Notes under the pieces: model-generated
Database searches by the model: none
Seen by the model: the letters and a program-made list of their open reading frames with translations, nothing else
What the model was told of the DNA's origin: nothing
Shown here: piece after piece, positions 26,495 through 35,536 of the stretch
Numbering within the stretch: the first letter of the stretch is position 1
How the letters are laid out: every line of letters starts with the position of its first letter
Assembly: GCF_030733745.1 (NCBI RefSeq)
Contig: NZ_JASHIK010000011.1
Span: forward strand, 1-64,000
Origin: Stappia sp. MMSF_3263
Lineage (GTDB): Bacteria > Pseudomonadota > Alphaproteobacteria > Rhizobiales > Stappiaceae
Direction: 5' to 3'
DNA length: 64,000 bases
Position numbers and translations under genes: made by a program

Positions 26495-27487
26495 ATGATC
26501 CGCACTTTTGCCGGAGCCCTTGCGGCTCTTGCCCTTTCCGCAGGCGTTGCCGCCGCCGAATTTCCGGAGCGCGAGCTTCTGGGCGTCGTGATGTGGGGCG
26601 CGGGCGGGGCCACCGACACGGTCGCGCGCGCCATCAACCCGGCCGCCGAGGCCGCGCTCGGCAAGCCGATCGTGGTGCTCAACAAGTCGGGCGGCGCCGG
26701 CGCCATCTCGACCGCGTATGTGAACGCCGCGCCGGGTGACGGCTATACATTCCTGTACGGTGCCGAGAACCCGCAGCTGCATCCGGTGATGGGCGTCGGC
26801 AAGCTCGATTATTCGAACTTCTATCCGGTCAACATCCTGGGGCGCGGCGTCGCCGTCGTGGTGGTGCCGGAAGGCTCCAAGTACAAGACGTTCGGCGAGC
26901 TGATGGATGACATCAAGGCCAACCCGGGCAGCGTCAAGATGGGCTCGACCGGTCCCGGCGGCCTGCCTTCGACGGTCAGCGCCTTGATCTCCAACTCCGC
27001 GCCCTTCGATGTCATCGCCATTCCCTTCGACGGCGAGGGCCCCGGCCTGACCGCGATGCTGGGCGGCGAGGTCGACTTCATGCCGGCCGGTCTTTCGGCG
27101 GCAGCCGAGCAGATCAAGGCGGGCAAGATGCGCGCGCTGGCGGTGGTCAACAACGCTCCCGTGGACACTTTGCCGGGCGTGCCGGCGGTTACCGAGACCC
27201 TTCCCGGCATGGCAAGCTACCTGCCGTGGGGGCCGTTCTACGGTGTGTTCGTCAAGAAGGACACGCCGGACGACGTCAAGGCGAAGCTGGTCTCGGCCTT
27301 CGCCACGGCGGCGGAAAGCGCCGAGTTCCAGACGCTGATGGCCAATCGCGGCAACGTGATGATGAACATCTCCGGTGAGGAGGCAGAGACCTTCCTCGTG
27401 AAGTGGCAGCAGGTCACGGCCTGGGCCCTGCAGGACACGGGCGGCGCCAAGGTCAGCCCTGAAACCCTCGGCATTCCGCGCCCCTGA
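26495..27487 (+). CDS. Tripartite tricarboxylate transporter substrate-binding protein TctC (Bug family)
   Basis: 330 residues from the ATG at 26495, 4 bases after GGGAGGAC. Signal peptide MIRTFAGALAALALSAGVAAA. Mature protein: VVMWGAGGATDTVARAINPA, VVLNKSGGAGAISTAYVNAA (the Bug loop that caps carboxylates), GSTGPGGLPSTVSALI and GGEVDFMPAGLSAAAEQIKAG. Binds an organic acid in the periplasm for the TctAB permease that follows. Operon context with a 3-dehydroshikimate dehydratase suggests a hydroaromatic acid (inference). Confidence 0.9.
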   Translation: MIRTFAGALAALALSAGVAAAEFPERELLGVVMWGAGGATDTVARAINPAAEAALGKPIVVLNKSGGAGAISTAYVNAAPGDGYTFLYGAENPQLHPVMGVGKLDYSNFYPVNILGRGVAVVVVPEGSKYKTFGELMDDIKANPGSVKMGSTGPGGLPSTVSALISNSAPFDVIAIPFDGEGPGLTAMLGGEVDFMPAGLSAAAEQIKAGKMRALAVVNNAPVDTLPGVPAVTETLPGMASYLPWGPFYGVFVKKDTPDDVKAKLVSAFATAAESAEFQTLMANRGNVMMNISGEEAETFLVKWQQVTAWALQDTGGAKVSPETLGIPRP

Positions 27488-27493
27488 GCCTGC

Positions 27494-27525
27494 CCGCGGC
27501 CGGGTTCCCACGCGCCCGGCCGCGG
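27494..27525 (+). promoter_or_regulatory. Hairpin between tctC and tctB
   Basis: CCGCGGCCGGG (27494-27504) and CCCGGCCGCGG (27515-27525) form a perfect 11-bp stem with a 10-base loop, 7 bases after the tctC stop. Same arrangement as after the other SBP genes of the window. Confidence 0.7.
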
Positions 27526-27550
27526 TTCCATCCTGTCCGGGAGAGAAACC

Positions 27551-28033
27551 ATGTCCACGCAGGCTTCGCGGCGGCCGGGAGAACTCGCCTTCGCCGTCCT
27601 CATGCTCGCCTTCAGCCTCTGGCTGTTCTGGCAAGCCACCAGGATTTCGGGCTTCTCGGGCCTCTCGACGCCGGGCGTCTTTCCAATGCTGGCAAGCGGC
27701 CTGATGGTCGTGTCGGCGCTGGCGATCCTGCGCAAGGCGGCCGGCAGGCGCGCCGCCGACGGGGGCTTGCGCCGCTTCCTGGCGGAGGTCACGCCGCTGC
27801 GCCAGGTGGTGATGCTGGCGCTGGTCGGCGCCTATGTGGCGACGATGCCCTGGCTCGGCTTCGTTCTCGCCTCCGGCCTGTTTCTCTTCCTCGCCATCCA
27901 GTTCCTCTGGCGCAGGCACGTCGCGCTGACGGCGGCGATCACCGCCGTGTCGCTGGGCGCGATCTATCTGCTCTTCCGGGTTATCTTCCAGGTTGTCCTG
28001 CCCAAGGGCACGCTGCTGCCGGGGTTGCTGTGA
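27551..28033 (+). CDS. Tripartite tricarboxylate transporter small membrane subunit TctB
   Basis: 160 residues with about four hydrophobic segments (ELAFAVLMLAFSLWLFWQA at the N-terminus, VVMLALVGAYVATMPWLGFV, and a last helix LGAIYLLFRVIFQVVLPKG). The VLPKGxLLPG ending is common in TctB. It pairs with the TctA-type protein starting two bases after its stop. Confidence 0.88.
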   Translation: MSTQASRRPGELAFAVLMLAFSLWLFWQATRISGFSGLSTPGVFPMLASGLMVVSALAILRKAAGRRAADGGLRRFLAEVTPLRQVVMLALVGAYVATMPWLGFVLASGLFLFLAIQFLWRRHVALTAAITAVSLGAIYLLFRVIFQVVLPKGTLLPGLL

Positions 28034-28034
28034 G

Positions 28035-29561
28035 ATGATCGAGGCGCTCGGATTCCTGACCATTTCCTGGTTCGACCCCTGGCTCCTGATGCTGACGGCG
28101 GCGGGCACGCTGGCCGGCATCTATGTGGGCGCGATCCCCGGCCTGTCGGTCACCATGGCGGCGTCGATCCTGATCTCCTTCACTTTCAAGTGGAACGTCA
28201 ACGACGCCCTGGCGCTGATCGCCGGCGTTTATATCGGCGGCGTCTATGGCGGCTCGCGCACCGCGATCCTGCTCAACATTCCCGGCGCACCCAGCGCGAT
28301 CGCCACCGCGCTCGACGGCTATCCGATGGCGCAGCGCGGCGAGGCGGGGGAAGCGATCGGCCTGACCACCATCATGTCCGTGTTCGGCGGCTTCGTGGGC
28401 ATCCTTGCGCTGGCGCTTTTTGCCCCGCTGCTCTCCGACTTCGCGCTGAAGTTCACCTCGCGCGACTACCTGCTGCTGGCGATGATCGGCATCCTGCTGG
28501 TCGGCACGCTGTCGGGCGAGAGTTTCGCCAAGGGTGTGTTCGCCGGAGCGCTGGGCGTGCTCATCGGCATGGTCGGCCTCGATCCGATGACGGCGGAAGG
28601 GCGCTTCACCTTCGACACGATCACGCTGATGGGCGGCATCCCCTATGTCGTCGCCATGATCGGCTTCTTCGGCGTCGCCGAGGCTTTCGTCCAGCTGCAC
28701 AATCTCGACCTGCCGGCGGTGAAGCAGAAGATCGACCGGGTCATCCCGCGCATTTCCGACATCCGTCGCTATTTCAAGCTGGCGCTGCGGGCCTCCGGCA
28801 TCGGCACGGTGATCGGTGCGCTGCCAGGCACCGGCGGCGACATTGCCGCGCTGCTTGCCTATGACGATGCCAAGCGGGTGACGAAGGATCCGGACGTGCC
28901 TTTCGGCGAAGGCGCGAAGGAGGGACTGATCGCCCCGGAAGCGGCCAACAACGCCGCCGTCGGCGGCGCCTTCGTGCCGATGCTGACGCTCGGCATCCCG
29001 GGCGACGCGGTCACCGCCGTGATCATCGGCGCGCTGTTTATCCACGGACTGAAGCCGGGACCGCTGTTGCTGGTGGAGACGCCGCACCTGTTCTGGTTCA
29101 CGGTCGGGAACCTGGCGCTGGCCAACATCTTCCTGCTGATCTTCGGCCTGACCGGCATCCGCATCTTCACGAAGATCGTCGAGTGCCCCAAGGCTGTGCT
29201 GATTCCGCTGATCGTCATTCTTTCGGCGGTGGGCTCCTACGCCATCCAGAACAATCCGGTCGACATCTACTGGATGCTGCTTTTCGGCGTGTTCGGTTAC
29301 TTCCTGAAAATCTACGGCTTTCAGGTGGGACCGGTCATCCTGGGGGTCATTCTCGGCCCGATGATGGATGCCAATTACCGGCGGGCGATGATCGGAGCGC
29401 GCAACGACCTTGGCACCTTCGCTTGGGATTTCGTCTCGCACCCGATCTCGCTTGTCCTGCTGATCGCCTTCCTGGCGCTGCTTTTGTCGCAGACGCCGGT
29501 GGGCGGCTGGATACGGACCTTGCTGCAACGCAGACAGGCGACCGGCGGCGAGGCGGGTTAA
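28035..29561 (+). CDS. Tripartite tricarboxylate transporter large membrane subunit TctA
   Basis: 508 residues from the ATG at 28035. Hallmarks: GAIPGLSVTMAASILISFTF, YIGGVYGGSRTAILLNIPGAP, a second symmetrical motif GALPGTGGDIAALLAYDDAK, and LGIPGDAVTAVIIGALFIHG. Around 11-12 membrane helices. It drives cation-coupled uptake of the acid bound by TctC. The dehydrogenase gene follows after 41 bases and is likely in the same operon. Confidence 0.92.
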   Translation: MIEALGFLTISWFDPWLLMLTAAGTLAGIYVGAIPGLSVTMAASILISFTFKWNVNDALALIAGVYIGGVYGGSRTAILLNIPGAPSAIATALDGYPMAQRGEAGEAIGLTTIMSVFGGFVGILALALFAPLLSDFALKFTSRDYLLLAMIGILLVGTLSGESFAKGVFAGALGVLIGMVGLDPMTAEGRFTFDTITLMGGIPYVVAMIGFFGVAEAFVQLHNLDLPAVKQKIDRVIPRISDIRRYFKLALRASGIGTVIGALPGTGGDIAALLAYDDAKRVTKDPDVPFGEGAKEGLIAPEAANNAAVGGAFVPMLTLGIPGDAVTAVIIGALFIHGLKPGPLLLVETPHLFWFTVGNLALANIFLLIFGLTGIRIFTKIVECPKAVLIPLIVILSAVGSYAIQNNPVDIYWMLLFGVFGYFLKIYGFQVGPVILGVILGPMMDANYRRAMIGARNDLGTFAWDFVSHPISLVLLIAFLALLLSQTPVGGWIRTLLQRRQATGGEAG

Positions 29562-29602
29562 GTCACCGCCGCCGCTCTCGTCGATGCCCGGGACGGGACC
29601 TT

Positions 29603-30682
29603 ATGAAGCAAAGAGCCCGCATAGCGGTTGTCGGAGCCGGCAAGATCGGCCTTGTCCACATGGCGCAGGCCATGAAGGAAGGCGAACTGGCGGGCGTGGT
29701 CGACCCTTCGCCCGAAACCCGCGACGCCGCCGCGACGCTGGAGGCGCCGTGGTTCTCCTCTCTGGGCGAGATGCTGTCCGAAATGCGCCCCGACGGGGTG
29801 GTGGTGGCAACGCCGAACCGCTTGCACGTGCCGCAGGCGCTTGAATGCGTCGCCGCCGGGGTTCCGGTTCTGGTGGAAAAGCCGCTCGCCGACACGCCGG
29901 CCGCCGCGCGCGACCTGGTGCGCGCGGCGCGCGAGGCGCGCGTGCCGCTGCTTGTCGGCCATCACCGGCGCTACAATCCGCTGATCGCGGCGGCGCGGGC
30001 GCAGATCAAGGCCGGTGCGATCGGCCGGCTGGTCGCCGTCAGCGCCCAGTGCTGGTTTCGCAAGCCGGACAGCTACTTCGACATTCCCTGGCGCACCCAG
30101 CCGGGCGCCGGGCCGATGCTGACCAACCTGATCCACGACATCGACCTGATGCGCCACCTGTGCGGCGACGTCGCGGCAGTGCAGGCGCAACAGGCCTCGA
30201 TCGCCCGCGGCCATGCGGTCGAGGACACGGCGGCGGTCATCCTGCGCTTTCGCAGCGGTGCGCTGGCGACAATGACCGTCTCCGATGCGGTTGTCGCACC
30301 GTGGAGCTGGGAGCTGACGGCGGGCGAGAACCCCGAATATCCGAGAATCTCCGCCGCCTGCTACACGATCGGAGGAACCACCGGGTCCCTGTCGCTGCCC
30401 GACCTCGGGCTCTGGCACTACGAGGGTGAGGCGGACTGGGGGCAACCGATCTCGCGCAAGGCGCTGACCTGCCAAGGCGGCGATCCGCTGGGCCTGCAGA
30501 TGCGCCATTTTTGCCAGGTGGCGCTGGGCAGGGCAGACCCCCTGGTCCCCGGCGAGGAAGGACTGGCAACGCTGGAGGTGCTGGATGCCATCCGGCAGGC
30601 GGCCGAAAGCGGCCGCCAGGTGAGCCTTCTTTCCATTGGCAGCGATCCCGATCTCCCGCACAGCGAGGCCCGTGCATCATGA
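29603..30682 (+). CDS. Gfo/Idh/MocA-family dehydrogenase
   Basis: 359 residues from the ATG at 29603. Rossmann motif RIAVVGAGKIGLVHMAQAMK, cofactor/catalytic EKPLADTPAAARDLV (Lys of EKP), and the C-terminal domain with GPMLTNLIHDIDLMRHLCGD (catalytic-type His/Asp). The family oxidises or reduces polyols, sugars and some cyclitols with NAD(P). Its ATGA overlap with the 3-dehydroshikimate dehydratase suggests it acts upstream in the same route, for example on quinate or shikimate, although no such specificity can be read directly. Confidence 0.88.
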   Translation: MKQRARIAVVGAGKIGLVHMAQAMKEGELAGVVDPSPETRDAAATLEAPWFSSLGEMLSEMRPDGVVVATPNRLHVPQALECVAAGVPVLVEKPLADTPAAARDLVRAAREARVPLLVGHHRRYNPLIAAARAQIKAGAIGRLVAVSAQCWFRKPDSYFDIPWRTQPGAGPMLTNLIHDIDLMRHLCGDVAAVQAQQASIARGHAVEDTAAVILRFRSGALATMTVSDAVVAPWSWELTAGENPEYPRISAACYTIGGTTGSLSLPDLGLWHYEGEADWGQPISRKALTCQGGDPLGLQMRHFCQVALGRADPLVPGEEGLATLEVLDAIRQAAESGRQVSLLSIGSDPDLPHSEARAS

Positions 30683-32571
30683 AAACGTCCATCGCAACCG
30701 TTTCGATCAGCGGCGACTTCCGGGAGAAACTGGCGGCAATCTCGGCCGCAGGTTTCGACGGGCTCGAGATTTTCGAGAACGATTTCCTTGCCTTCGACGG
30801 ACGTCCCGGCGATGTCGGCGAGATGGTCAGGGACGCAGGGCTGGAGATCACGCTGTTTCAGCCGTTCCGCGATTTCGAAGGCATGCCGGAACCGCACCGC
30901 ACGCGCGCGTTCGACCGTGCGGAACGCAAGTTCGACCTGATGCAGGAACTGGGCACCGAGCTGATGCTAGTGTGTTCCAACGTGTCGAGCGTGGCGCTTG
31001 GCGGCATCGACCGGGCGGCCGAGGATTTTGCCGAACTGGGCGCGCGCGCCGCGGCGCGGGGCTTGCGCGTCGGCTACGAGGCGCTGGCCTGGGGACGGCA
31101 TGTGAACGACCACCGCGATGCCTGGGAGATCGTGCGAAGGGCCGGTCACGACAGCGTCGGACTCATTCTCGACAGCTTCCATACGCTGGCGCGCAAGACC
31201 GACGTGAACACGATCCGCTCGATCCCGGGCGACCGCATTTTTCTCGTGCAACTCGCCGACGCGCCCCTGATCGACATGGACCTGCTCTACTGGAGCCGGC
31301 ATTTCCGCAACATGCCGGGCGAAGGGGACCTTGCCGTCACCGACTTCATGCGGGCGGTGGCCGCGACCGGCTATGACGGCGCGCTGTCGCTGGAGATCTT
31401 CAACGACCAGTTCCGGGGCGGGTCGCCGAAATCCATCGCCGTCGACGGGCACCGGTCGCTGGTCTACCTGATGGACCAGGTGAGGCGGCTGGAGCCGGAC
31501 ATTCGCATCGAGGTGACCGAAATGCCCGACCGCATCGAGGTCGAGGGCATCGAGTTCGTCGAGTTTGCCGCCGACGAGGCGGAGGCCGAGGTGCTGTCCG
31601 GCATGTTCGAGGCGCTCGGTTTCTCGCGCATCGGGCGGCACGTCTCCAAGGACGTCACCCTCTGGCGCCAGGGCGGCATCAACCTTGTCATCAACACGGA
31701 GCGGGAAGGCTTCTCGCATTCTTCCTATCTCGTCCACGGCACATCGGTCTGCGACATCGGGCTGAAGGTCGCCGATGCCGCCGCCACCGTGGCCCGGGCA
31801 CGGGCGCTGGGGGCCGACACGTTCGAGCAGCCGGCCGGTCCGGGGGAGCTGAAAATCCCGGCGATCCGCGGCGTCGGCGGCGGCGTGATGCATTTCATCG
31901 ACGACACGGCGGAACTGGCCAGGGTCTGGGAGACCGAGTTCCGGCCGCTGGCGGCGGCGCAGGAGGGGGCCTCCGCCGGCCTTACCCGCATCGACCATCT
32001 GGCGCAGACGATGAACTACGAGGAGATGCTGACCTGGATGCTCTTCTACACGTCGATCTTCGCCACGCGGAAGACGCCCATGGTCGATGTGGTCGACCCG
32101 GCGGGGCTGGTGCGAAGCCAGGCGATCGAGACGGCGGACGGCAACCTGCGCATCACGCTCAACGGGGCGGAGAACCGGCGCACGCTTGCCGGCCGCTTCA
32201 TCGCCGAAAGCTTCGGCTCGGCCGTGCAGCATATCGCCTTTGCCACCGATGACATTTTCGCCAGCGCCGCCGCGCTCGAGGCGAAGGGGTTCAGGGCGCT
32301 GGAGATTTCGCGCAACTACTATGACGACCTGGAAGCGCGGTTCGGCCTCGATCCCGACTTCGCCGAACGCCTCAGGGCACGGAACATTCTCTACGACCGG
32401 GACGGAGAGGGAGAGTACTTCCAGCTCTACAGCCCCAATTACGGGGAAGGGTTCTTCTTCGAGGTGGTCGAGCGGCGTGGCGGATACAAGGGCTACGGCG
32501 CGGCCAACGCCCAGTTCCGCATTGCCGCGCAGAAGCGGCAGCTGCGCTCCGACACGCTCCCGCGGCGCTGA
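30679..32571 (+). CDS. quiC: Two-domain 3-dehydroshikimate dehydratase (TIM barrel plus HPPD-like domain)
   Basis: 630 residues. Residues 1-270 are an AP-endonuclease-2/sugar isomerase TIM barrel whose metal ligands fall at Glu134 (YEALAWG), Asp165 (LDSFHT), Gln191 (VQLADAP) and Glu239 (SLEIFND), the same positions I recall for Pseudomonas QuiC1. Residues about 290-620 form a tandem VOC domain like 4-hydroxyphenylpyruvate dioxygenase (IDHLAQTMNYEEMLTWMLFY, GSAVQHIAFATDDIFA, EGFFFEVVERRGGYKGYG). The enzyme dehydrates 3-dehydroshikimate to protocatechuate in quinate/shikimate catabolism. It overlaps the preceding dehydrogenase by 4 bases. No protocatechuate ring-cleavage genes are in the window. 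Confidence 0.9.
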   Translation: MKTSIATVSISGDFREKLAAISAAGFDGLEIFENDFLAFDGRPGDVGEMVRDAGLEITLFQPFRDFEGMPEPHRTRAFDRAERKFDLMQELGTELMLVCSNVSSVALGGIDRAAEDFAELGARAAARGLRVGYEALAWGRHVNDHRDAWEIVRRAGHDSVGLILDSFHTLARKTDVNTIRSIPGDRIFLVQLADAPLIDMDLLYWSRHFRNMPGEGDLAVTDFMRAVAATGYDGALSLEIFNDQFRGGSPKSIAVDGHRSLVYLMDQVRRLEPDIRIEVTEMPDRIEVEGIEFVEFAADEAEAEVLSGMFEALGFSRIGRHVSKDVTLWRQGGINLVINTEREGFSHSSYLVHGTSVCDIGLKVADAAATVARARALGADTFEQPAGPGELKIPAIRGVGGGVMHFIDDTAELARVWETEFRPLAAAQEGASAGLTRIDHLAQTMNYEEMLTWMLFYTSIFATRKTPMVDVVDPAGLVRSQAIETADGNLRITLNGAENRRTLAGRFIAESFGSAVQHIAFATDDIFASAAALEAKGFRALEISRNYYDDLEARFGLDPDFAERLRARNILYDRDGEGEYFQLYSPNYGEGFFFEVVERRGGYKGYGAANAQFRIAAQKRQLRSDTLPRR

Positions 32572-32592
32572 ACCCGGCCCCGGCCGGCCTTC

Positions 32593-33369
32593 TCAGGCCA
32601 GCATCCTCGTGTCGCCGCAGACGGAAATCGCCTGGCCCGAAATCGTCCGGCCGTGCTCGCTCGCCAGGAAGAGGACCTGGCCGGCGATCTGGCGCGGCGT
32701 GACATATTCGCGGATGGATGTGTAGGAGAAGGCTTCCGCCTCGACCTCGGAGAAGGACTGTCCGCGCCGCTGGGCCTTGGCCTCCAGCACGCGCCGTTGC
32801 CGGTCGCCGGCAACCAGCCCCGGCAACACGGCATTGACGCGCACGCCGTCCGGGCCGAGCTCTATGGCGAGCGACTTGGTCAGCCCGATCACGCCCCATT
32901 TCGCCGCCGCGTAAGGGGTGCGCATGGCAAAGCCCAGCCGGCCGGCAAGCGAGGACAGGTTGATCATCGAGGCGCTGTCGCTCTGCCGCAGCAGGGGAGC
33001 TGCGAGACGGGCGAAATTGAACTGCCCGGTCAGGCAGACGGCAAGGCAGCGGTCCCAGTCCTCGGGCGCAACGTCGTCGATGCGCGCGGTCGGTCCGGCG
33101 ATGCCGGCATTGTTGACCAGCACATCGAGCCCGCCAAGCGCGGCTGTCGCCTCCTCGAAAAAGCGCGCGACGCTGTCCCGATCGGAGACGTCGCAATGGC
33201 GCGCGGAGAGCGCCGGGTCGCTCGACGAAAGGGCGGCGAGTGCCGTCTCGTCGACATCGCAGACCCAGACCCTGGCGCCCTCCTCGACAAAGGCGCGGGC
33301 GATTTCCAGGCCGATGCCGGCAGCCCCGGCGGTGACGATCACACGCCGGTCTTGAAGTTTGAGGTCCAT
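32593..33369 (-). CDS. Short-chain dehydrogenase/reductase
   Basis: 258 residues, classical SDR. TAGAAGIG cofactor loop, Asp38 region (WVCDVDE, favouring NAD), NNAGIAG, catalytic Ser139/140 (NLSSLAG), Tyr153 and Lys157 (TPYAAAKWG), and C-terminal SGQAISVCGDTRML. It converges with quiC 22 bases away and is followed on its own strand by nothing; the GntR gene lies just upstream of it, so both are likely co-transcribed. A role in hydroaromatic or sugar-acid oxidation is possible but not shown. Confidence 0.88.
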   Translation of the reverse strand: MDLKLQDRRVIVTAGAAGIGLEIARAFVEEGARVWVCDVDETALAALSSSDPALSARHCDVSDRDSVARFFEEATAALGGLDVLVNNAGIAGPTARIDDVAPEDWDRCLAVCLTGQFNFARLAAPLLRQSDSASMINLSSLAGRLGFAMRTPYAAAKWGVIGLTKSLAIELGPDGVRVNAVLPGLVAGDRQRRVLEAKAQRRGQSFSEVEAEAFSYTSIREYVTPRQIAGQVLFLASEHGRTISGQAISVCGDTRMLA

Positions 33370-33387
33370 TGTCGGTTTTCTCCTGGA

Positions 33388-34083
33388 TCAGGACGGCAGC
33401 TTGTTCTGGCGTTCTATGAAACGGGCGGCGGCGTCGATGTCGCGGGCGATGGCCGCGCGGGCGGCGTCCGGGTCGCGGTTGCGGATGGCGTCCAATGCCT
33501 CCGCGTGGCAGATGGTGGCGATGCCCGATTCGAGCCGGTCGGGGTTTTCGCGCAGGTCGAGGTTGAGCACCGGGCCGACGCGCAGCCAGAGCGCCTGAAC
33601 GATCTCCAGCAGGGTTGGCGAGTGGGCCGCCGCGTAGATCTCGAAATGCAGCTGCTGGTTCCGCTGGACGGCGTTGGAGACATCTTGCGGCCTGTCGCTG
33701 CTGAGGTCGCGGAAGGCGCGCTCCGCCGCCTCGATCGCCTTCAGGTCCTCGGCCGTGCGGTTCTCCGCGGCAAGGGCCGCGGCGAAGCCTTCGATTTCGA
33801 TCCGGACCCTTGTGATGTCCCGGAACTTCTGGACGTTCATCACCGGCACCGTGGCCGCGCGGTTTCGGGAAACCTCGAGCGCGCCGGTTGCCGCCAGCCG
33901 GCTCACCGCCTCGCGCACCGGCGTCATCGAGACGCCGAAGGCTTCGGCGATCTCGCGAATCGACAGGCGCTCCCCCGGCGCGATCTGGCCGGATATCAAG
34001 AGGCCGCTGAGTTGCCTGAAGGTCTGGTCGCCAAGGGTAGGCGGGACAAGCAGCGGTGTTTCGTTCACGAGTGCGTCGGGCAT
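33388..34083 (-). CDS. GntR-family regulator, FCD subgroup
   Basis: 231 residues. Winged helix at 15-80 (FRQLSGLLISGQIAPGERLS, REIAEAFGVSMTPVREAVSR, ALEVSRNRAATVPVM) and an FCD domain (RIEIEGFAAALAAENRTAED, LHFEIYAAAHSP, DAIRNRDPDAARAAIARDID). It is divergent from the LIV-type SBP gene at 34212; the 128-base gap holds two or three dyads. Probable regulator of the flanking transport operon and of the SDR gene behind it. Confidence 0.9.
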   Translation of the reverse strand: MPDALVNETPLLVPPTLGDQTFRQLSGLLISGQIAPGERLSIREIAEAFGVSMTPVREAVSRLAATGALEVSRNRAATVPVMNVQKFRDITRVRIEIEGFAAALAAENRTAEDLKAIEAAERAFRDLSSDRPQDVSNAVQRNQQLHFEIYAAAHSPTLLEIVQALWLRVGPVLNLDLRENPDRLESGIATICHAEALDAIRNRDPDAARAAIARDIDAAARFIERQNKLPS

Positions 34084-34114
34084 GGGTTCCCTAGAAATCT
34101 CTCGACAGGTGATG

Positions 34115-34158
34115 GTTTATAGCACAAGATAAACTGTGATCACAGATTACAGATCACA
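34115..34158. promoter_or_regulatory. Clustered dyads in GntR/LIV divergent region
   Basis: GTTTAT-N8-ATAAAC at 34115-34134, then a perfect palindrome CTGTGATCACAG at 34134-34145, then TGTGATC-N10-GATCACA spanning 34135-34158. These overlap and lie between the two divergent start codons (34083 and 34212). Likely GntR operators. Confidence 0.55.
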
Positions 34159-34211
34159 TAACGCGACAAAGATCGTGACCAGGCCCTGATCGGATCCATG
34201 TGGAGGAGCGA

Positions 34212-35459
34212 ATGACCAAGGTATCGACCATTTCACGCCGGCGGCTGCTGCAGGCCGGCGCAGGCGCGGCCGCATTCACGCTGGCGGCCCCGCCGATCCT
34301 GCGTGCGCAGGACGTGCTGCGTTTCGGGCATCTGACGCCGCGCACCGGCTTTCTCGGACCGCTTGGCGAATATGCCGCGATGGCCTCGAAGCTGGCCGTC
34401 GACGAGATCAACGCCGCCGGTGGCGTGCTGGGCCGGCCGATCGAGCTGCTGCAGGAAGATTCGGTGAACCCGCAAACCGCCTCGACCAAGGCGGAGCGCA
34501 TGATCGAGCGAGACAAGGTCGCGTGCATTGTCGGTGAAATCTCGTCCGCCTCGGGGCTCGCCATCGGCCAGGTCGCGCAGCGCACCGGCACCTTGTTCAT
34601 GAATACCGGTTGCAACTCCGATGCCCTGCGCGGCTCGGACTGTCAGAAGTTCATGTTCCACATCGAGGCGCAAAACTCGATGTATGTGAAATCGATCGGC
34701 CAGTATTACGTCCGCGAAGGGCTCGTCAACGGCAAGTCGTGGTACTCGATGACCGCCGACTACGCCTTCGGTCACGATCTGCTGAAGGTCGCCAAGCGCT
34801 TCATGGAATCCAATGGCGGCAGTTTCGCCGGCTCCGCCCTGGTGCCGACGGATGCGACCGACTTTTCGGCCTATCTGCTGGAGATCCGCGCTGCAAAGCC
34901 CGACCTTGTCATCCTCAATCTCGCCGGACAGCAGACCACCAACTTCTTCAAGCAGTATGCCGAGTTCGGTCTCGACTTCCCGCTCGGCGGGTTCGGGTTC
35001 GACATGGCGCTTGCCTGGGCCGCCGGCAAGGGCAACTTCGTCGGTTCGTGGCCGTCGGTCTGGCACCATCTGGTCGACACGGACAGCAGCCGCCAGTTCG
35101 TCAGCGCCTTCACCGAGCGACACGGCAAGCCGCCGGAGAACCAGGCCTGGGGCGACTACAACGCCATCAAGATCATCGCCCAGTCGATGCAGGAGACCGG
35201 CTCCACCGACAGTGCCGACATCGTCAGGCATCTGGAAAGCGGCGCGACCTTCGATGTGCTGAAGACGCGGGAAGGCTATTTCCGGGCAAGCGACCACCAG
35301 TTCATGAACGAGATGTACGGCATCACCGCGCTGCCGGCCGATCAGGTCAAGAACCAGTGGGACATCTTCACCTCGTCCGAGGCGGTGCCTGGCAAGGACG
35401 AGAGCCTGGAGCTGATCGCCGCCACCGGCGACGAGAACGCCTGCACCTTCCCGGGCTGA
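34212..35459 (+). CDS. LIV-type ABC transporter substrate-binding protein with Tat signal
   Basis: 415 residues from the ATG at 34212 behind GGAGGAG. Signal peptide with twin-arginine motif (ISRRRLLQAGAGAAAFTLAA). Mature protein LRFGHLTPRTGFLGPLGEYA, AVDEINAAGGVLGRPIELLQ and EDSVNPQTASTKAERMIERD is the family 6 binding-protein fold. First gene of the second LIV system; the permease and fused ATPase genes follow, then two catabolic enzymes. Confidence 0.9.
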   Translation: MTKVSTISRRRLLQAGAGAAAFTLAAPPILRAQDVLRFGHLTPRTGFLGPLGEYAAMASKLAVDEINAAGGVLGRPIELLQEDSVNPQTASTKAERMIERDKVACIVGEISSASGLAIGQVAQRTGTLFMNTGCNSDALRGSDCQKFMFHIEAQNSMYVKSIGQYYVREGLVNGKSWYSMTADYAFGHDLLKVAKRFMESNGGSFAGSALVPTDATDFSAYLLEIRAAKPDLVILNLAGQQTTNFFKQYAEFGLDFPLGGFGFDMALAWAAGKGNFVGSWPSVWHHLVDTDSSRQFVSAFTERHGKPPENQAWGDYNAIKIIAQSMQETGSTDSADIVRHLESGATFDVLKTREGYFRASDHQFMNEMYGITALPADQVKNQWDIFTSSEAVPGKDESLELIAATGDENACTFPG

Positions 35460-35474
35460 TCTTCCTCCCCCCCC

Positions 35475-35506
35475 GCGCCGGCCGTCTGCCCCCGGGCGGC
35501 CGGCGC
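35475..35506 (+). promoter_or_regulatory. Hairpin after second LIV-type SBP gene
   Basis: GCGCCGGCCG (35475-35484) and CGGCCGGCGC (35497-35506) form a perfect 10-bp stem with a 12-base loop, in the 77-base gap before the permease gene. No T tract. Confidence 0.68.
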
Positions 35507-35536
35507 AACGGGTTTCCTACCGGAGCGCGCTTTCCC

